Origin: Streptomyces sp. TSRI0107
GTDB lineage: Bacteria > Actinomycetota > Actinomycetes > Streptomycetales > Streptomycetaceae
Assembly (NCBI RefSeq): GCF_001905845.1
Contig: NZ_LIVZ01000013.1
Location: forward strand, 186,001-250,000
DNA length: 64,000 nucleotides
Direction: 5' to 3'
This document shows, piece after piece, positions 42,822 to 52,720 of this stretch. Position numbers and translations under genes: made by a program. Numbering within the stretch: position 1 is the stretch's first letter; every line of letters starts with the position of its first letter. The notes beneath the pieces are model-generated. The model made no database searches and was not told the origin of the DNA. It was given only the letters and a program-made list of their open reading frames with translations.

Positions 42822-42835
42822 TCGAAGTGCTTCGA
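42822..42835. promoter_or_regulatory. Palindrome TCGAAG-TG-CTTCGA, candidate LacI operator
   Basis: A 6-2-6 palindrome lies 11 bases upstream of the esterase ATG (42811) in the divergent region shared with the LacI gene. It overlaps a second palindrome (CTTCGACGAAG at 42830-42840). Such even-centred palindromes are typical LacI-family sites, so the LacI protein probably represses the esterase operon and itself. Confidence 0.6.
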
Positions 42836-42914
42836 CGAAGACTTTAAGCGCCGGTAGAGCGCCTGGTCAACAGCCGAATCACCCGCGCCGGACTTGTTCG
42901 GCTAGGGTGCTCAC

Positions 42915-43922
42915 GTGGGACGTAGCGACGTGACGATCTATCAGGTGGCGCAGGCCGCCGGCGTGAGCATCTCGACGGTTTCGCTCGCGCTGAACCACCC
43001 GGAACGGGTCAGCCCGAAGACCCGCGACCGGGTCATCACGGTCGCGGGCGAACTGGGATACCGCTCCGGCGCCACCGTGTCCGAGCGCGCCCGCCGCCGC
43101 AGCGGCCGGATCGCCGTGGTGGCGCCGTTCAGCAGCTATGCGACGTACCGGACGCGCCTGGTCGGCATCCTGGAGACCTTCGGTCCCCACAACATCGAGG
43201 TCGTGGTGCACGACGCCCCGCCGGCCACCGAGTCCACCTCTCCGCTGCTGGAGACCCTGCCCGTCCGCGGCGATGTCGACGGACTGCTGATCATGGGCGT
43301 CCCACTCGGCCAGGAGGGCGCCGACCGACTCCACCGCTGGGGACCGCCGACTGTGCTGGTCGACTCCGTGAACGCCGAGTTCACCAGCGTCACCTTCGAC
43401 GACGAGCAGGCCGGATACCTGCTGGCCACCCACCTGCTCGGGCGTGGCCACCAGCGCCTGGCCTACCTTCACGAGCCCTACCAGGCGACGGCCTTCACCT
43501 CCGCCGGCCTGCTGAGACTCAACGGAGTGGCCCGCGCGCTGCGTGAGGCAGGCAGCACCGAACCCGGCATCGAGGAAATCGCCCTGGCGGGCAACGATGT
43601 GCCCTCAGCCCAGGCCTACGCCGCCGAGTTCGCCCGCCGTGCCGAACGGCCGACTGCCGTCATCGCCCACCACGATCTCCTCGCCGCGGGCTTCCTCTCG
43701 GGGCTGCGCGCCGCCGGGATCAAGGTGCCCGACGAGATCGCCGTGGCGGGCTTCGACGACGGACCGCTCGCAGAGGCCCTCGGACTCACCACCATCCGGC
43801 AGCAGTTCGCCGAATCCGGCCGCCATGCCGCGGAACTGCTGCGCTCCCTGATCGAGAAGCCGCAGCAGACTCCCTTGCGCACACTGCTCGTTCCGCAGCT
43901 CATTGCCCGCGAGACCACCTGA
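42915..43922 (+). CDS. LacI-family transcriptional regulator
   Basis: 335 residues from GTG 42915. The N-terminal helix-turn-helix and hinge are textbook: VTIYQVAQAAGVSISTVSLA, LNHPERVSPKTRDRVITVAG, ELGYR. The sensor domain follows (GRIAVVAPFSSYATYRTRLV, RGDVDGLLIMGVPL, SVTFDDEQAGYLLATHLLGR, VAGFDDGPLAEALGLTTIRQ). No ribosome site precedes the start, but TAGGGT lies eight bases upstream, so a leaderless transcript is possible. It is divergent from the esterase-esterase-MFS operon and probably senses a sugar or ester derivative. Confidence 0.88.
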   Translation: MGRSDVTIYQVAQAAGVSISTVSLALNHPERVSPKTRDRVITVAGELGYRSGATVSERARRRSGRIAVVAPFSSYATYRTRLVGILETFGPHNIEVVVHDAPPATESTSPLLETLPVRGDVDGLLIMGVPLGQEGADRLHRWGPPTVLVDSVNAEFTSVTFDDEQAGYLLATHLLGRGHQRLAYLHEPYQATAFTSAGLLRLNGVARALREAGSTEPGIEEIALAGNDVPSAQAYAAEFARRAERPTAVIAHHDLLAAGFLSGLRAAGIKVPDEIAVAGFDDGPLAEALGLTTIRQQFAESGRHAAELLRSLIEKPQQTPLRTLLVPQLIARETT

Positions 43923-44006
43923 CCGGGCGTTTCCCGAATCCCGGGCGTCCACGACCGGGCGTCTGGGCCGCCTACGGCACGTGGCTGACCGGCGCGGCGC
44001 GTCCGG

Positions 44007-45551
44007 TCAGTGGACGGAGCGGTCGTTCTGCGCCCAGTGCCGTTCGCGCAGTTCGCGCTTGAGGATCTTTCCTGCCGGCGAGAGGGGCAGGGCCCGGGTG
44101 AACTCGACGGTACGGGGCGCCTTGTAGCCGGCGATCAGACTCTTGGTGTGCTGCCGGAGCTGTTCCGCGGTGAGCGTGTGTCCTGCTCTGAGGACGATGA
44201 CCGCATGGACCCGTTCGCCCCAGTCGGCGTCCGGTACGCCGATGACGGCGCAGGCGGCGACGGCCGGATGCTGGGCGATCGCGTTCTCCACCTCGGCCGA
44301 GTAGACGTTCTCGCCACCCGAAATGATCATGTCTTTGAAGCGGTCGACAACGAATACGTAGCCCTCGTCGTCCATGTAGGCGCCGTCACCGGTGTGCAGC
44401 CAGCCCTGGCGCAGGACCGCGGCGCTCTCCTCGGGCCTGCCCCAGTAGCCCTGCATGACGTGGTCGCCCCGCAGGGCGATCTCACCGACGGTTCCCCGTT
44501 CCACTTCACGGCCCGCAGGGTCGACGATCTTCACCTCGCCGTGCGCTGCCGCGCGCCCGGCCGAGCGCAGCCGCCGTCCCGCGGCGTGATCCGCCCCGGT
44601 GAGCAGGGTGGCGATGGGTGCCGCTTCGGTCATGCCGTAGGCCTGCACGAAGTCGACGCCGGGGAAGGCGTCCATGGCGCGCTTGAGGACCGGCTCGGGT
44701 ATGGGGGACGCCCCGTACACGATGGACCGCATGCTCGACAGGTCGTACTCGTGCAGACTCGGGTGGTCGACGAGAGTCTGGATCATCGTGGGCACGAGCA
44801 GCGCGGACGTGGTGCGGTGCGTCTGGATCGCCGACAGCACCGCCTCGGGTGAGAATCCCGGCAGGATGACGTGGGTGCCGCCGACGAGGTTCTGCGCGTT
44901 CCACAGGGCGAGGTCGGCGAGGTGGAACATGGGGGCCGAATGCAGCATGCGCCCGCCGGAGGCGGCGATCCCGCCGCTGACCTGGCTGCCGAGGGCCGAC
45001 AGCGCCATGTTCGAATGGCTGAGCATGACGCCCTTGGGCGTGCCTGAGGTGCCGCCGGTGTAGAAGATGCCGGCCAGCGTCTCTCCCCCTTCCTCGCTGC
45101 CCGTCTCGGGGGCCGCCGCGGCGTTCTCGAGCAGATCCTCGTAGCCGAGCATTCCGGCGGGAGTGGGGGCGTCGCCGCAGTGCACGACCGCGGCGACGGG
45201 GGCCTGGAGGTGGGCGACGTGGTCGGCGAACGCGTCGTCGACGAACAGGACGCGGACACCGCAGTCGCGCAGCGCGTAGTCGATCTCCTGGGTGCTCCAG
45301 CGGATGTTCAGGGGAACGACCGCGGAACCGATCCACCAGGTGGCGAACAGATACTCGTGGTACCGGTCGGAGTTGTGAGCCAACATCGCGACCCGGTCGC
45401 CCGGTTGGGTACCGAGGTCCTGCAGGGCACCGGCAAGACATGCGATCCGGTCGACCGACTCGCGCACGGTGCGGACGCGGTCACCGCACGCGGTCAGCGG
45501 GGCGTCGGGGGACTGCTGGAGCATACGGCGCAAAGGCTGAGTGAGGTGCAT
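44007..45551 (-). CDS. Fatty-acyl-CoA synthetase
   Basis: 514 residues from ATG 45551, preceded by an excellent AAGGGAGG; an ATG 27 bases upstream is weaker. ANL-superfamily motifs are GIFYTGGTSGTPKGVMLSHS for ATP, VQAYGMTEAAPIATLLTG, GWLHTGDGAYMDDEGYVFVV, DRFKDMIISGGENVYSAEVE and the catalytic lysine in LPLSPAGKILKRELRERHW. It activates a carboxylic acid as its CoA thioester. The promoter upstream has TTGACA-N19-TAAGTT, with the operator motif shared by the catabolic genes to the right, so it is probably the first intracellular step of that pathway. Confidence 0.88.
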   Translation of the reverse strand: MHLTQPLRRMLQQSPDAPLTACGDRVRTVRESVDRIACLAGALQDLGTQPGDRVAMLAHNSDRYHEYLFATWWIGSAVVPLNIRWSTQEIDYALRDCGVRVLFVDDAFADHVAHLQAPVAAVVHCGDAPTPAGMLGYEDLLENAAAAPETGSEEGGETLAGIFYTGGTSGTPKGVMLSHSNMALSALGSQVSGGIAASGGRMLHSAPMFHLADLALWNAQNLVGGTHVILPGFSPEAVLSAIQTHRTTSALLVPTMIQTLVDHPSLHEYDLSSMRSIVYGASPIPEPVLKRAMDAFPGVDFVQAYGMTEAAPIATLLTGADHAAGRRLRSAGRAAAHGEVKIVDPAGREVERGTVGEIALRGDHVMQGYWGRPEESAAVLRQGWLHTGDGAYMDDEGYVFVVDRFKDMIISGGENVYSAEVENAIAQHPAVAACAVIGVPDADWGERVHAVIVLRAGHTLTAEQLRQHTKSLIAGYKAPRTVEFTRALPLSPAGKILKRELRERHWAQNDRSVH

Positions 45552-45723
45552 TGCGCCTCCCTTCTCGAGTTGAGTCATCGCACACTCCTGACCGGCAGGA
45601 TGGCGAGGGCGGAGATCAGGACGAGCGCGGTGGCGAGTCACGCTGAAATCAGCCGTCCGGCCCGGTGGCGAGCACAGACAGGGACAGGCGCCGGCGCCTC
45701 GGCTGCGGGGGATCGGGCCATTT

Positions 45724-45768
45724 GGCTAATTACGATTAACTTATGGCCTCGCGTGGCGAGCTTGTCAA
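45724..45768 (-). promoter_or_regulatory. Promoter and TetR-type operator of the acyl-CoA synthetase gene
   Basis: Read leftward, TTGACA (45768-45763), a 19-base spacer and TAAGTT (45743-45738) form a promoter. The operator motif GTTAATCGTAATTAGCC (45740-45724) overlaps the -10. The same layout, with the same spacer length, occurs before the carboxylesterase gene (58476-58520). Repression by blocking polymerase is the obvious reading. Confidence 0.65.
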
Positions 45769-45997
45769 GGGTGTCGCCGAGCGCGAATCCCGATCAGTGA
45801 GCGGTCAGCATGCACGTTCGTTCCGGCTACCACTCATTAACATCTCGGGATGCTCCAAACGTCAGCAGCCCCGGAGTGGGGGCGGGCGGACGTCGCCCTC
45901 ACGCTGAGTTCACCGACCTCGACCCACGGTGATGCCGCCCGCGGAGCGGCTGCGTCGGCCGGTCGTGCGCCTGGAGCTCGTCCCCTCTGCACGCCCC
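45769..45997. other. Gene-free stretch inside the divergent promoter region
   Basis: About 230 bases between the two operator-promoter units. Nothing further was recognised; open frames here have no coding character. Confidence 0.3.
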
Positions 45998-46044
45998 TTG
46001 ACTCATTCTGAACCCCCACACTACAAAGTTAATGCTGATTAGCC
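45998..46044 (+). promoter_or_regulatory. Promoter and TetR-type operator upstream of the DUF6351 gene
   Basis: TTGACT (45998-46003) and TACAAA (46022-46027), 18 bases apart, precede the motif GTTAATGCTGATTAGCC (46028-46044). The site lies about 315 bases before the DUF6351 start, so the leader is long or a second promoter exists. Confidence 0.55.
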
Positions 46045-46358
46045 GGAAGGGGAGAGGTGTAAGGCGAAGGGGGCAAGGCTGGAACCGTCCTCCCGCATCG
46101 TGCGGATGACCGTTGCCGACAGGGGTAACCGCCTACTCGGCCGAGGTCGATCACGCTCGACCCCAACCGACTCACCTCAGTGCTGTGAATCCGCGTAAGC
46201 GCGACGACCGGGGAGCCGCTTCAAGCCATCGTCGCGACAGCGACCGACACCGTCGAACTCGCGCGCCCACCACACCGCGCTGACCGCCTTCCGATACGCC
46301 ACGCTGTCCGACCACCAGCACGCCTCAAATGTCGTTTTCTCGAATGTATGGGACGCAT

Positions 46359-48449
46359 ATGCACAAAAAACGTCGCCGCGTTGTGAGCCTCGTCTGCGCC
46401 GCAATGGTGGCCACAGCGCTGATGCCGGACCGAATGGCGGCGGGTGCGGACGAGCCGCCACCCCGTATCGCGCTCGCCTCGACTCCAGACCGAGGCCAGA
46501 CCAGCGGCGGGGACGCGCTCGTGCGGATCACGACGGACGGCCATCAGGACCCGGTGGTCGTGAAGGTGAACGGTCGCGCAGCCAACGGATTCCGGCGGCA
46601 GCCGGACGGGAGTCTGCTGGGCCTGGTCACCCGCCTGAAGAACGGCAGCAACAGCATCACCGCCGAGTCCCGGGGCCTCACCTCGACTCGTACTGTCGTC
46701 AACCACCGGTCCACCGGCCCCGTCTTCTCCGGCCGGCAGGCCACACCCTTCTACTGCGAGACGACCGCGTTCGGTCTCGCCCCCGCCGAACAGCCGTCCT
46801 GCTCCGCGCCCACCAAGGTCGGCTACAAGTACCGCAGCAAACTCGGGGTCTTCCTGCCTCTCGCCGACCCGGAGCAGCGTCCGATCGACCTCGCCACCGC
46901 GACCGTGCGCGGGCGGACGGTGCCGTACATCATCCGCGTCGAGACCGGCACCATCAACCGCGCCGTCTACGAAACCGCCGCTCTCCACGACGGCTCCGAC
47001 CCTTCGCCCCTGAAGCGGAACAAGAGTTGGAACGGCAGGCTGATCTACACCTTCGGCGGTGGCTGCTCGGGCGGACACCACCAGGGTGCGCAGACCGGCG
47101 GGGTGCTCAACGACACCTTCCTCTCTCAGGGCTACGCGGTCGCCTCCTCCACCCTCAACGTGCTGGAGACCAACTGCAGCATCCCGCTCTCTGCGGAGAC
47201 GGCGATGATGGTGAAGGAGCATTTCGTCGAGACCTACGGACCGGTGAGACACACCATCGGCTGGGGCGGGTCCGGCGGCGGCATTCAGCAGTTCGGCATC
47301 GCTGACGCCTACCCGGGGATCCTCGACGGGATCATTCCGATCGTCGGCTTCCCGGACCCCTTCACGCTGGAGAAGAGCGTCGCGGCCGACTGCAAGCTGC
47401 TCACCCACTACTTCGCCGGTGCCGGAAGCTCATTCACCCCCGAGCAGCGCGACGCGGTGACCGGGATGCTGGAGTACGCCAGCTGCATCGGTGCGGAGAA
47501 CATCGACACCCGCACCCCGACCAAGCGCTGCGACAAGTCCATCCCGTTCACGGCCCTGTGGAACGCCGAAGCCAACCCTGGCGGTGTGAAGTGCACGATG
47601 ATGGAGGCCTACGCCAACCAGTTCGGCCGCGACCCTGAGACCGGCTTCGTGCGCAGCACCCTGGACAACGTCGGAGTGCAGTACGGCCTCAAAGCACTCA
47701 ACAGCAAGCAGATCAGCCCGGCCCAGTTCATCGCGCTCAACTCCGCCATCGGCGGATACGACTACAAGGGCGCGTTCGTGGCGCGGCGTTCCCAGGCGGA
47801 CCCGAAGGCACTGAAGGCCGCCTACCGCGACGACCTGCTCAACAGCATGCGGCTGGGGCTGCGCAGCGTGCCGATCATCGATCACCGCATCCACACGGAC
47901 AGGGTGCCCTTCGACGTCCACACCGCCCACTGGTCCTACGTCACGCGGGCGCGGCTGCGGGCAGCCAACGGGACGTCGGCCAACCATGTGATCATCGAAA
48001 GCAAGCTGACCGTGGGCGAGAGGCAGACCGCTGACGCCTATGTGGTGAAGTCGATGGACCGCTGGCTGACCAACATCGAAGCCGACGGGTCCTCGCGCAG
48101 CAAGCAGGCGAAGGTCATCGCGAACAAGCCCACCGGGCTCTCGGACGGCTGCTACCTGACGCCCACCAAGCGGGTGCACGCTCCCCTCACCTATCCAGCC
48201 AGCGGGCCATGCGCGGAGGAGTACCCCATCAGCGCGGACCCGCGGCTCCAGGCCGGCGAGCCGCTGGCCGAGTCCACTCTGAAGTGCGCGCTGCGTCCGG
48301 TGGACTTCGACGACTACCGAGTGAGCTTCACCGAAACCGAGAAGGCACAGCTGCTCGATGCCTTCCCGACGGGTGTATGCGATTACACCCGGCCCGGCCC
48401 CGGCCAGAACGAGCGGCCAAGCACCTGGAGCGACTACAGCGACCGCTGA
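46359..48449 (+). CDS. Secreted DUF6351 family hydrolase-like protein
   Basis: 696 residues from ATG 46359; ATG 46329 and 46344 are in frame upstream. The signal peptide is MHKKRRRVVSLVCAAMVATA followed by LMPDRMAAGA. A beta-rich domain (about 40-110) precedes a catalytic-type alpha/beta-hydrolase domain. Notable motifs are YTFGGGCSGGHHQGAQTGGV and IGWGGSGGGIQQFGIAD, where Ser305 fits a GxSxG nucleophile. Several cysteine pairs suggest disulfides. The DUF6351 function is not established, and a secreted esterase role fits the surrounding acyl-CoA pathway. A strong terminator follows. Confidence 0.75.
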   Translation: MHKKRRRVVSLVCAAMVATALMPDRMAAGADEPPPRIALASTPDRGQTSGGDALVRITTDGHQDPVVVKVNGRAANGFRRQPDGSLLGLVTRLKNGSNSITAESRGLTSTRTVVNHRSTGPVFSGRQATPFYCETTAFGLAPAEQPSCSAPTKVGYKYRSKLGVFLPLADPEQRPIDLATATVRGRTVPYIIRVETGTINRAVYETAALHDGSDPSPLKRNKSWNGRLIYTFGGGCSGGHHQGAQTGGVLNDTFLSQGYAVASSTLNVLETNCSIPLSAETAMMVKEHFVETYGPVRHTIGWGGSGGGIQQFGIADAYPGILDGIIPIVGFPDPFTLEKSVAADCKLLTHYFAGAGSSFTPEQRDAVTGMLEYASCIGAENIDTRTPTKRCDKSIPFTALWNAEANPGGVKCTMMEAYANQFGRDPETGFVRSTLDNVGVQYGLKALNSKQISPAQFIALNSAIGGYDYKGAFVARRSQADPKALKAAYRDDLLNSMRLGLRSVPIIDHRIHTDRVPFDVHTAHWSYVTRARLRAANGTSANHVIIESKLTVGERQTADAYVVKSMDRWLTNIEADGSSRSKQAKVIANKPTGLSDGCYLTPTKRVHAPLTYPASGPCAEEYPISADPRLQAGEPLAESTLKCALRPVDFDDYRVSFTETEKAQLLDAFPTGVCDYTRPGPGQNERPSTWSDYSDR

Positions 48450-48472
48450 AGCAGCCACACCCACCGCAGCAC

Positions 48473-48501
48473 GTCCCGCCGGTCCCGAAGACCGGCGGGA
48501 C
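48473..48501 (+). terminator. Perfect 12-bp hairpin terminator
   Basis: GTCCCGCCGGTC, loop CCGAA, then GACCGGCGGGAC form a perfect stem 24 bases after the DUF6351 stop. It should end that transcript before the thiolase operon. Confidence 0.8.
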
Positions 48502-48610
48502 TGTGTCATGTGCATGGGTGCCCGATCTTCTGATTGTGAATGAGGACTAGTAAGACGCAGAACACATCCTTGGCATCTACCTTGCTGCTTCTGAAGAGCA
48601 CAGTGTAAAA

Positions 48611-48627
48611 GTGATCCGTGACTAGCC
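48611..48627 (+). promoter_or_regulatory. Weak copy of the operator motif before the thiolase operon
   Basis: GTGATCCGTGACTAGCC keeps the ACTAGCC half but departs in the GTTAAT half. It follows TAAAAG (48606-48611), and TTGCTG lies 18 bases upstream of that hexamer. It may be a degenerate regulator site or chance. Confidence 0.35.
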
Positions 48628-48638
48628 AGGAGGGCATG

Positions 48639-49826
48639 ATGACCGAGAGGGTTTTCGTGGCCGGGGTCGGCATGGTGCCGTTTGCCACCCCGAGCAGGAG
48701 CGCGAGCTACGACGTGCTCGCCGAGCACGCGGTGCGGGCGGCGTTCACCGACGCCGGTGTAGACCTCGCCGCGGTGCAGCAGGTGTACGCCGGCTATGTG
48801 TACGGCGACTCGACGAGCGGGCAGAACGCGGTGTACCGGGTCGGCATGACCGGGGTGCCGGTGATCAACGTCAACAACAACTGCTCGACCGGTTCTTCGG
48901 CACTGTTCCTGGCCCGGCAGGCGGTGGCCTCGGGGGCCGCGGACTGCGTGCTCGCGCTCGGGTTCGAGCAGATGCAGCGCGGTGCGCTCAAGGGGCACTG
49001 GGACGACCGGCCGAGCCCGTTCGCCCGGTTCGACGACATCGTCGACGAGGTACAGGACGAGGCCGCCCGTGAGGTTCCGATGGCGCCCCGCTACTTCGGC
49101 GGAGCGGGCGTGGCCTACAGCGAGAAGTACGGCATGGATCCGGCGGTGTTCGCGCGGATATCGGTGAAGTCGCGCAAGCACGCCGCGGCCAACCCGTACG
49201 CCGTGTTCACCGCACCCGTGACCCTGGAGGAGGTGCTGACCTCGCCGAAGATCTTCGGGCCGCTCACCCGCCTGCAGTGCTGCCCGCCGACCTGCGGGGC
49301 CGCAGCGGCCATCGTGGTCGGCGAAGAGTTCGCCCGCGCCCACGGGCTGCGTACCGACGTGGCGATCACCGCACAGGCGATGGCCACGGACACGCCGAGC
49401 TCGTTCGACGGGGACCTGATGCGGCTGGCCGGCTACGACCTGACCGCGTCGGCGGCCCGGCAGGTCTACGAGTCGGCGGGCGTGGATCCGCGCGACATAC
49501 CGGTCGTCGAGTTGCACGACTGCTTCACCACCAACGAGCTGATCAGCTACGAAGCGCTCGGGCTGACCGATGAGGGAACCGCGGAGCGGTTCGTCCTCGA
49601 CGGCGACAACACCTACGGCGGACGCGTGGTGACCAACCCGTCCGGTGGCCTCCTGTCCAAGGGGCATCCGCTGGGCGCGACCGGGCTGGCTCAATGCGCG
49701 GAACTGGTCTGGCAGCTCCGCGGCGAAGCCGGCGACAGGCAGGTGGACGGCGCCTCGCTCGCCCTCCAGCACAACATCGGTCTCGGCGGTGCGGCCGTCG
49801 TCACGCTTTACCAGAAGGTGGGCTGA
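48639..49826 (+). CDS. SCP-x-type thiolase (lipid-transfer protein family)
   Basis: 395 residues from ATG 48639, with AGGAGG five bases upstream; GTG 48618 and ATG 48636 are in frame. Thiolase-fold motifs are VNNNCSTGSSALFLARQAV, with the nucleophile at Cys82, VVELHDCFTTNELISYEALG and SGGLLSKGHPLGATGLAQCA. This is the SCP-x/lipid-transfer subfamily, which cleaves or, as an aldolase, shortens acyl-CoA side chains. It heads a tight operon with two MaoC proteins, an SDR and an acyl-CoA dehydrogenase. Ltp2-type relatives need a DUF35 partner; none is fused or adjacent here. Confidence 0.85.
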   Translation: MTERVFVAGVGMVPFATPSRSASYDVLAEHAVRAAFTDAGVDLAAVQQVYAGYVYGDSTSGQNAVYRVGMTGVPVINVNNNCSTGSSALFLARQAVASGAADCVLALGFEQMQRGALKGHWDDRPSPFARFDDIVDEVQDEAAREVPMAPRYFGGAGVAYSEKYGMDPAVFARISVKSRKHAAANPYAVFTAPVTLEEVLTSPKIFGPLTRLQCCPPTCGAAAAIVVGEEFARAHGLRTDVAITAQAMATDTPSSFDGDLMRLAGYDLTASAARQVYESAGVDPRDIPVVELHDCFTTNELISYEALGLTDEGTAERFVLDGDNTYGGRVVTNPSGGLLSKGHPLGATGLAQCAELVWQLRGEAGDRQVDGASLALQHNIGLGGAAVVTLYQKVG

Positions 49827-49828
49827 AC

Positions 49829-50287
49829 ATGGCCATCGACGCGGACGCCGCACTCGCCTACCGGTTCGAGCCGCAGGTCGTGACCGTGGAGCGCGGCAGG
49901 CTCGCCTTCTTCGCGAAGGCCACCGGGCAGCGCGACCCGGTCTACAGCGACCTGGACGCGGCCCAGGCGGCCGGCCACCCGGACCTGCCCGTACCGCCGA
50001 GCTTCTACTTCAGCCTCGAGCTGGAACGTCCCGACCCGTTCGACTATCTCACCGCGCTGGGCGTCGACCTGCGCAGGATCCTGCACGGCGAGCAGTCGTT
50101 CACGTACCACGCGATGGCGTATGCAGGGGACCGCCTCACGCTGCGCTCGCGCGTGGTGGACCTGACCGTCAAGAAGAAGGGCGCGCTCGAAGTGCTGACC
50201 AAGTCGACGAGCGTGCTGCGCGACGATCAGATGGTGGCCGAAGCCGTCACCGTGATCGTGGTCCGCAACCCGGAGGGCGACCGATGA
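49829..50287 (+). CDS. MaoC-like hot-dog protein, N-terminal type
   Basis: 152 residues from ATG 49829, two bases after the thiolase stop. The sequence is a FAS1-like/MaoC N-terminal hot-dog (YRFEPQVVTVERGRLAFFAK, PVPPSFYFSLELERPDPFDY, LHGEQSFTYHAMAYAGDRLT). The catalytic Asp-His pair of active MaoC hydratases is absent, so it probably forms a heterodimer with the next protein, as in ChsH1/ChsH2-like enzymes. Its length leaves no room for a DUF35 domain. The stop overlaps the next start (ATGA). Confidence 0.8.
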   Translation: MAIDADAALAYRFEPQVVTVERGRLAFFAKATGQRDPVYSDLDAAQAAGHPDLPVPPSFYFSLELERPDPFDYLTALGVDLRRILHGEQSFTYHAMAYAGDRLTLRSRVVDLTVKKKGALEVLTKSTSVLRDDQMVAEAVTVIVVRNPEGDR

Positions 50288-50694
50288 CCGTGACCGTGAC
50301 CAAGGACGTGGCCGTGGGGACGCAGCTCCCGCCGCTCACGGTCGAGCCGATCTCCCGCGCGACGCTCGCCCTGTTCGCCGGAGCGTCCGGCGACCACAAT
50401 CCGATCCACATCGACATCGACGTGGCCCGCTCCGCCGGAGCGGAGGACGTGTTCGCCCAGGGCATGCTCTCCATGGCCTATCTGGGCCGGATGCTGACCG
50501 ACTGGGTGCCGCAGGGGCGCCTGCGCGCCTGGCGGGTCCGCTTCTGCGCGATCACCCCGGTGCACGGCCGGCCGACGTGCACCGGGCGGGTCGTGTCGGT
50601 GAACGCCGCCTCGGAAGCCACCATCGCCCTCGAAGTCACCCTCCCCGACGGGACCGTCACCCTCGCCGGTGACGCCGTCGTCGACCTCACATGA
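50284..50694 (+). CDS. MaoC-family enoyl-CoA hydratase, catalytic type
   Basis: 136 residues from ATG 50284, coupled to the upstream MaoC gene. The hydratase motif is intact: LFAGASGDHNPIHIDIDVAR with the catalytic Asp and His, followed by VFAQGMLSMAYLGRMLTDW. It pairs with the upstream hot-dog protein to hydrate an enoyl-CoA. The SDR in the next gene can then oxidise the hydroxyacyl-CoA formed, giving the substrate of the thiolase. Confidence 0.85.
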   Translation: MTVTVTKDVAVGTQLPPLTVEPISRATLALFAGASGDHNPIHIDIDVARSAGAEDVFAQGMLSMAYLGRMLTDWVPQGRLRAWRVRFCAITPVHGRPTCTGRVVSVNAASEATIALEVTLPDGTVTLAGDAVVDLT

Positions 50695-50708
50695 AGGAAG
50701 AGCACACC

Positions 50709-51539
50709 ATGGGAAAGCTGGACGGCAAGGTCGCCATCGTCACCGGTTCCGGCCGCGGCATCGGCGCCGAGATCGCGATGAAGCTCGCCGCCGACGGCGC
50801 CGCCGTCGTGGTGAACGACCTCGACGAGCGGCCGGCCAAGGAGACCGTCGCCGCCATCGAGAACGCCGGCGGGCGGGCGGTCGCCTGCACCGGCAGCGTC
50901 ACCGACCCCGAGTTCGCCGAGCGCTTCACCCAGACCGCGGTGGACCGGTTCGGCGGACTCGACATCATCGTCAACAACGCCGGGTACACGTGGGACTCGG
51001 TGATCCAGAAGATGACCGACGACCAGTTCGACGCCATCGTCGACGTACATCTGAAGGCGCCGTTCCGCATCCTGCGGGCAGCGCAGCCGATCATCGCCGG
51101 GCTGGTCAGGCAGGCGACGTCCGAGGGCGCGCCGGTGCCCTGCCGGAAGGTCGTCAACATCTCCTCCATCGCTGGCCTGGGCGGCAACGCGGGGCAGGCC
51201 AACTACGCCGCCGCCAAAGCCGGCGTCACCGGGCTGACCAAGACGCTGGCCAAGGAGTGGGGGCGCTACAACGTCACCGTCAACACCGTCGCGTTCGGGC
51301 TGATCACCACCCGGCTCACCCAGGCCCCCGCCGACGGACAGGAGAGCATCGACGTGGACGGCAGGCAGATCAAGGTCGGCGTCAACCCGGAGCTGCTCGC
51401 CACGATGGAACGGATGATTCCGCTCGGGCGGGCGGGCACTCCCGCCGACGCAGCCGGCGCCGTCTACCTGCTGTGCACCCCCGAGTCCGACTACGTCAGC
51501 GCGCAGACCCTCGTCTGCGGCGGTGGCTTCACCATCTGA
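50709..51539 (+). CDS. SDR, probable hydroxyacyl-CoA dehydrogenase
   Basis: 276 residues from ATG 50709 (MGKLDGKVAIVTGSGRGIGA), with an AAGGAAGAG ribosome site. An in-frame ATG at 50691 overlaps the previous stop and could also be used. Motifs are TGSGRGIG, DIIVNNAGYTWDS, VVNISSIAGLGGNAGQANYA and the active-site YAAAK, ending LVCGGGFTI. A short insertion (TSEGAPVPCRKV) precedes the catalytic serine. Position between a hydratase and an acyl-CoA dehydrogenase makes a beta-oxidation-type hydroxyacyl-CoA substrate likely. Confidence 0.85.
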   Translation: MGKLDGKVAIVTGSGRGIGAEIAMKLAADGAAVVVNDLDERPAKETVAAIENAGGRAVACTGSVTDPEFAERFTQTAVDRFGGLDIIVNNAGYTWDSVIQKMTDDQFDAIVDVHLKAPFRILRAAQPIIAGLVRQATSEGAPVPCRKVVNISSIAGLGGNAGQANYAAAKAGVTGLTKTLAKEWGRYNVTVNTVAFGLITTRLTQAPADGQESIDVDGRQIKVGVNPELLATMERMIPLGRAGTPADAAGAVYLLCTPESDYVSAQTLVCGGGFTI

Positions 51540-51555
51540 GACCCCGAGGCAGACC

Positions 51556-52701
<1,146 letters not shown>

Positions 52702-52720
52702 CACTACCGAGGAGGACCCG

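Noticed and set aside
43923..44006. Three CCGGGCGT repeats between convergent genes
   Set aside because: Short and irregularly spaced; common by chance at this GC content, and no hairpin forms.
46359..48449. DUF6351 protein considered as a tannase/feruloyl esterase
   Set aside because: The GxSxG-like motif fits an alpha/beta hydrolase, but the tannase-specific blocks were not recognised, so only the DUF6351 label is kept.
47430..49853. Long minus-strand open frame across the DUF6351 end and the thiolase
   Set aside because: It spans a terminator and two real plus-strand genes with full motifs; no protein-like features.
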